Below, piece by piece: positions 38,202 through 41,188 of a stretch of 41,188 bases of DNA. Location of the stretch: the NCBI GenBank assembly GCA_910576875.1, contig CAJTKI010000005.1:1-41188 (forward strand), in the 5' to 3' direction. This DNA comes from an uncultured Christensenella sp. (GTDB lineage: Bacteria; Bacillota; Clostridia; Christensenellales; UBA3700). The notes below the pieces were generated by a model. It was given only the letters and a program-made list of their open reading frames with translations, did not search any database and had not been told where the DNA came from. Every line of letters begins with the position of its first letter. The first letter of the stretch is position 1. The position numbers and the translations under genes are program-made.

Positions 38202-40094
38202 ATGAACGAATTTGAACAATACATTACAGACGCCGCGATTTTGCGTGCGTTGCAGGACAAAAATATCCAATCGCCTACGCCGATTCAAGCGCAAGCGATT
38301 CCGGTAGCGATGCAGGGCAGAGACATCGTTGCCAAGGCGCCGACCGGTACGGGCAAGACGTTGGCGTTCGTATTGCCGATGGTGTGCGGGATCGATCGAG
38401 AGGACAAACACGTGCAAGCGGTGATCTTATGCCCGACGCGCGAATTGGTCATTCAGATCTGCGAAGTCATCCAACAGGTTTGCACGTATTACGAAGGCGT
38501 GCGCGCCGCCGGTCTGTACGGCGGACAAAATTTACAGCGCCAATTGCTGTTTTTGCGCAAAAAACCGCAGATCTTGGTCGCGACGCCCGGTCGCATGCTG
38601 GATCATTTGGCGCGCCGCACCGTACGCATGGCGCACGTCCGTTACTTTGTGTTGGACGAGTGCGACGTCATGCTGGACATGGGATTTATCAAGGACGTGG
38701 AACAGATTACGTCGCACATGCCCGCGCAGATGCAGCGATCGGTCTATTCGGCGACGATTCCGCGCGAGATCGAGTCGTTGTGCGGACGGATTTTGCAAGA
38801 TCCGGTGCAGATCGTCGCGACGCGCGACGGCAGCGATCTGCCCGACATCGCGCAGTATTTCGCGATCGTCAAGGATAATGCGCGCGTCGGCGTCGTGACC
38901 GAGTTGATCGAGCGCAACGCGTATCGGCGTGTGATGGTGTTCTGCAATACCAAGATCCGTTGCGAACGCGTCGGTACGGCGATGCAGGCGCGCGGCGTGT
39001 CGGCGCAAGTCTTGCACGGCGATCTGCGCCAGAGCGTGCGCACGCAGATCATGCATGCGTTTAAGCAGGGAGATTTGCGCGTACTCGTCGCGACCGACGT
39101 CGCGGCGCGCGGCATCGACGTCGAGAACGTCGACGCGGTCTTCAACTTCGATCCGCCCACCGACAGCGATTTTTATCTGCATCGGATCGGGCGTACCGCC
39201 CGCGCGGAAAAGGGCGGCGTCGCGTACACGTTGATCGACGCGGCGCAGACGGGATTTTTGCCGTCCTATCAAAAGGTCAGTCACAACGCGCTCCAACCGC
39301 TGGAATTGCAGTTTGACGCGGACGCCTACACGTTGCCGCGCGACGCTTCCAACCGCATGCGGGACGGGCGCGCGGACACCAAACGGTTTTTCATCAATGT
39401 CGGCAGTCGCGACGGATTGGACAAGGACGCGTGCATCAAGCTTGTGGGCGCAAAATGCGATATACGGGCATGGCAGATCGTTGACGTCAAGCTCCGCGAT
39501 ACATACGGATTTATCGAAGTTACGACGGATGCGCAGACGCAGATTATGCGACTTGCGGGCGTGACGATCGGCACGCGCAAACTTCGCATTCAAGAAGCCA
39601 ACGCGCAGGACAAACCTGCCGCGCGCCGCGGCGATGCAGACCGCAAGCGTCCGCCGCGCGGTCGGGCGGATGCGCGCGAAGACGACGGGATCGGACAGGA
39701 TTCGAGCGATGCGCCGCGGGATCGCAAGCGCACCGATTTCGACAAAGACGCGCCGCGGGAGCGTAGAGCGCCGCGCAGGGATTATGGCGATCGACCGCAC
39801 GGACGCGACGATGCGCCGCGGGATCGCAAGCGCACCGATTTTGATAAGGATGCGCCGAGGGAGCGTAGAGCGCCGCGCAAAGATCGCGCGGGTGCGGCGG
39901 GCGAAAGCCCCGCTCGCACGGGCGGATACAAGTGGAGTTCCGTGCGGACGGACAAGCCTCGCGCTTCTTACGGCGCGGATCGCGACGATGCCGATCGCGC
40001 GTCGTCTAAGCCGCGCAACAAAGGCAAGATGCGCACGCCCGACGGCAAGATTCTCAATCCCAAGCCGCGCGGCAAGCGTCAGCGCAAGCTTTGA
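38202..40094 (+). CDS. DEAD-box RNA helicase with DbpA domain and Arg/Asp-rich tail
   Basis: A 630-residue ATP-dependent RNA helicase (DeaD/CsdA group), expected to act on rRNA or mRNA structure. Q motif SPTPIQ (24-29), motif I APTGTGKT (46-53), Ia PTREL, Ib TPGR, motif II DECD (152-155, a variant of DEAD), motif III SAT (183-185), and the second RecA domain with ATDVAARGIDV and HRIGRTAR. A DbpA-type RNA-binding domain covers about 395-467 (RFFINVGSRDGLDK to RKLRIQEA). The last 160 residues are an Arg/Asp/Lys-rich disordered tail with two copies of DAPRDRKRTDFDKDAPRERR. The preferred ATG is 38202; an in-frame ATG at 38181 lies upstream of the predicted -10. Confidence 0.94.
   Translation: MNEFEQYITDAAILRALQDKNIQSPTPIQAQAIPVAMQGRDIVAKAPTGTGKTLAFVLPMVCGIDREDKHVQAVILCPTRELVIQICEVIQQVCTYYEGVRAAGLYGGQNLQRQLLFLRKKPQILVATPGRMLDHLARRTVRMAHVRYFVLDECDVMLDMGFIKDVEQITSHMPAQMQRSVYSATIPREIESLCGRILQDPVQIVATRDGSDLPDIAQYFAIVKDNARVGVVTELIERNAYRRVMVFCNTKIRCERVGTAMQARGVSAQVLHGDLRQSVRTQIMHAFKQGDLRVLVATDVAARGIDVENVDAVFNFDPPTDSDFYLHRIGRTARAEKGGVAYTLIDAAQTGFLPSYQKVSHNALQPLELQFDADAYTLPRDASNRMRDGRADTKRFFINVGSRDGLDKDACIKLVGAKCDIRAWQIVDVKLRDTYGFIEVTTDAQTQIMRLAGVTIGTRKLRIQEANAQDKPAARRGDADRKRPPRGRADAREDDGIGQDSSDAPRDRKRTDFDKDAPRERRAPRRDYGDRPHGRDDAPRDRKRTDFDKDAPRERRAPRKDRAGAAGESPARTGGYKWSSVRTDKPRASYGADRDDADRASSKPRNKGKMRTPDGKILNPKPRGKRQRKL
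39708..39879 (+). repeat. Direct repeat in the helicase tail, two copies 102 bp apart
   Basis: A unit of about 70 bp (39708-39777 and 39810-39879) encodes the repeated Arg/Asp-rich peptide. The copies differ at a few mostly third-codon positions (GACAAAGAC versus GATAAGGAT), so the duplication is not brand new. Confidence 0.85.
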
Positions 40095-40202
40095 GTTCGG
40101 CGCGCTTGCGACGGTATCGTACGTACGCGCTGCGGGAATACTTGCTATGAGACAAAATAATTGACAATTTATGCGCAAACGGTATGCCGATCGGCTCGGC
40201 TA

Positions 40203-40211
40203 TGTTATACT
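40203..40211 (+). promoter_or_regulatory. Extended -10 promoter of the hydrogenase gene
   Basis: TGT-TATACT (-10 at 40206-40211) with the TG of an extended -10; no -35 at normal distance. The nearby TTGACA at 40161 is too far away. Start near 40218, 25 bases before the ATG; AGGACAGGAGAG supplies the ribosome site. Confidence 0.6.
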
Positions 40212-40242
40212 GGATGCGCAGTACAGGACAGGAGAGTAATCA

Positions 40243-41188
40243 ATGCGTGGATTAGACACCCCGATTCGCAAATTGCGCAAACAGGTATTTACCGAGATCG
40301 CGCGGCTTGCGTACAGCAGGGCGGACATCAAGACGATCGAAGAGATTCCGTTTATCATTACCCCAGGCGACGAGCCGAAATATCGCGAGAGCATTTACCG
40401 CGAGCGCGCGATTGCATCGGAGCGTTTGCGTTTGGCGATGGGCATGTCGCTGCGTCCCGAAGACAAGCCGGTGCACATCACCCAAGGCATCGAAGAGAGC
40501 GACATTGCCGCCAAGTATTACGAGCCGCCGCTGATGCAGGTCATTCCGTCGGCGTGCAACGCTTGCGCGCACAACGTCTACGAAGTCACCGACCAGTGCC
40601 AAAACTGCGTCGCGCATCCGTGCGTCGAAGTTTGCCCCAAAGGCGCGGTATCGATCGTCAAGGGACGTTCGCATATCGACCAATCCAAGTGCGTCAAGTG
40701 CGGTATGTGCAAAAAGGTCTGTCCCTACAACGCGATCGGACATCACCGCCGTCCGTGTTCGGACGCTTGCGGCGTCAGCGCGATCGGATCGGACAGTTTG
40801 GGCAAAGCCAAGATCGATCCGGATAAATGCGTTTCGTGCGGCATGTGCATGGTTGCATGTCCGTTCGGCGCGATTGCGGACAAATCGCAGATTTTCCAAT
40901 TGATTCGCGCGATGCAGGACAGCGCGGACGTGATCGCGGTCGTTGCGCCGGCGTTTGTCGGACAGTTCGGCGCGGGCGTTACGCCGTCCAAGTTTAAGGC
41001 GGCGCTCAAAGAGCTCGGGTTCGCCGACGTCGTCGAAGTCGCAATCGGCGCGGACATGGGCGCGTTGGCGGAAGCCAAACATTACGTCGACAAGGTCGCG
41101 ACCGGCGAACAGCCCTTTTTGCTGACGTCGTGCTGTCCGTCCTGGTCGATGCTCGCCAAGAAGTATTTCCCCGAGACGATAGGCAATA
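40243..41188 (+). CDS. [FeFe] hydrogenase (monomeric type), 3'-truncated by window edge
   Basis: The first 315 residues of an iron-only hydrogenase that would make or consume H2 with ferredoxin. The N-terminus (YRESIYRERAIASERLRLAMGM) is typical of the clostridial monomeric group. It is followed by cysteine-rich electron-transfer domains: Cys105/108, Cys119/122/127/131, Cys150/153/156/160, Cys172/176 and Cys196/199/202/206; the sets at 150-160 and 196-206 (with 131 and 172/176 as possible extra ligands) resemble a pair of [4Fe-4S] ferredoxin motifs. The H-cluster domain begins around 230 (VIAVVAPAFVGQFG) and shows the L1 signature TSCCPSW (295-301) before the sequence ends. GGAG precedes the ATG at 40243. 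The remaining H-cluster motifs lie outside the window. Confidence 0.93.
   Translation, partial: MRGLDTPIRKLRKQVFTEIARLAYSRADIKTIEEIPFIITPGDEPKYRESIYRERAIASERLRLAMGMSLRPEDKPVHITQGIEESDIAAKYYEPPLMQVIPSACNACAHNVYEVTDQCQNCVAHPCVEVCPKGAVSIVKGRSHIDQSKCVKCGMCKKVCPYNAIGHHRRPCSDACGVSAIGSDSLGKAKIDPDKCVSCGMCMVACPFGAIADKSQIFQLIRAMQDSADVIAVVAPAFVGQFGAGVTPSKFKAALKELGFADVVEVAIGADMGALAEAKHYVDKVATGEQPFLLTSCCPSWSMLAKKYFPETIGN

Overview
The window reads as a chromosomal segment of an anaerobic, Gram-positive-type bacterium, most likely an uncultured member of the Clostridia (Bacillota; Christensenellales-like is my guess). The support is the gene set: Rex redox repressor, a DnaI-type helicase loader beside a DnaD-repeat protein, the Bacillota cluster Orn/Lys/Arg decarboxylase-tmk-holB-ricT, a two-subunit PyrK/PyrD dihydroorotate dehydrogenase, a small 2[4Fe-4S] ferredoxin, an [FeFe] hydrogenase and a BspA-type leucine-rich-repeat lipoprotein. 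Coding DNA is GC-rich with constant use of GATCG and GCGCG words; two intergenic islands (about 12254-12502 and 35580-36389) are clearly AT-richer. No rRNA, tRNA, CRISPR array or intact insertion sequence was seen.

Layout. 1-7711 (+): end of a surface-polysaccharide locus with two glycosyltransferases, a Wzy-like polymerase/ligase, a Wzx-like flippase and the dTDP-rhamnose pathway, in which the RmlC and RmlD steps are encoded as one fused protein. A bidirectional terminator follows. 7796-10192 (-): helicase loader and DnaD-type protein with their own promoter. 10343-10600 (-): a small conserved protein whose promoter predicts a leaderless mRNA. 10703-12253 (-): BspA-like lipoprotein, divergent from a serine recombinase (12503-13108, +); between them lie two near-identical 22-bp palindromes 106 bp apart. 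13264-15912 (+): rex, greA, lysS. 15954-19710 (+): decarboxylase-family PLP enzyme, tmk, holB, ricT. 19800-19970: ferredoxin with its own promoter and terminator. 20190-22604: a membrane protein with Ig-like domains and a C-terminus that resembles ribosomal protein uL15. 22702-24117: pyruvate kinase.

24234-35579 (+) is one long run of tightly spaced or overlapping genes: the whole UMP pathway after carbamoyl phosphate (pyrB, C, F, K, D, E), purine nucleoside phosphorylase, an adenosine/MTA/SAH-type deaminase, a small membrane protein, an ABC-F ATPase, and an Lrp regulator-aminotransferase pair resembling alaR-alaT. 35580-36389 lacks a normal-size gene but holds two compact transcription units: a plus-strand candidate small RNA (promoter and hairpin) and a minus-strand unit with promoter, strong Shine-Dalgarno, 25-codon ORF and perfect hairpin terminator. 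36390-38127 (-): an exported protein and a short-chain reductase of the EF-P 5-aminopentanone reductase type. 38202-40094 (+): DbpA-type DEAD-box helicase, again with a leaderless-looking promoter. 40243 to the end: 5' part of an [FeFe] hydrogenase.

The best candidates for something undescribed are the uL15-like membrane chimera, the recombinase/palindrome/lipoprotein module (possible invertible promoter), the 25-codon mini transcription unit with the neighbouring small RNA, a G10 tract in a glycosyltransferase, and recurrent -10 elements placed exactly six bases before an ATG.
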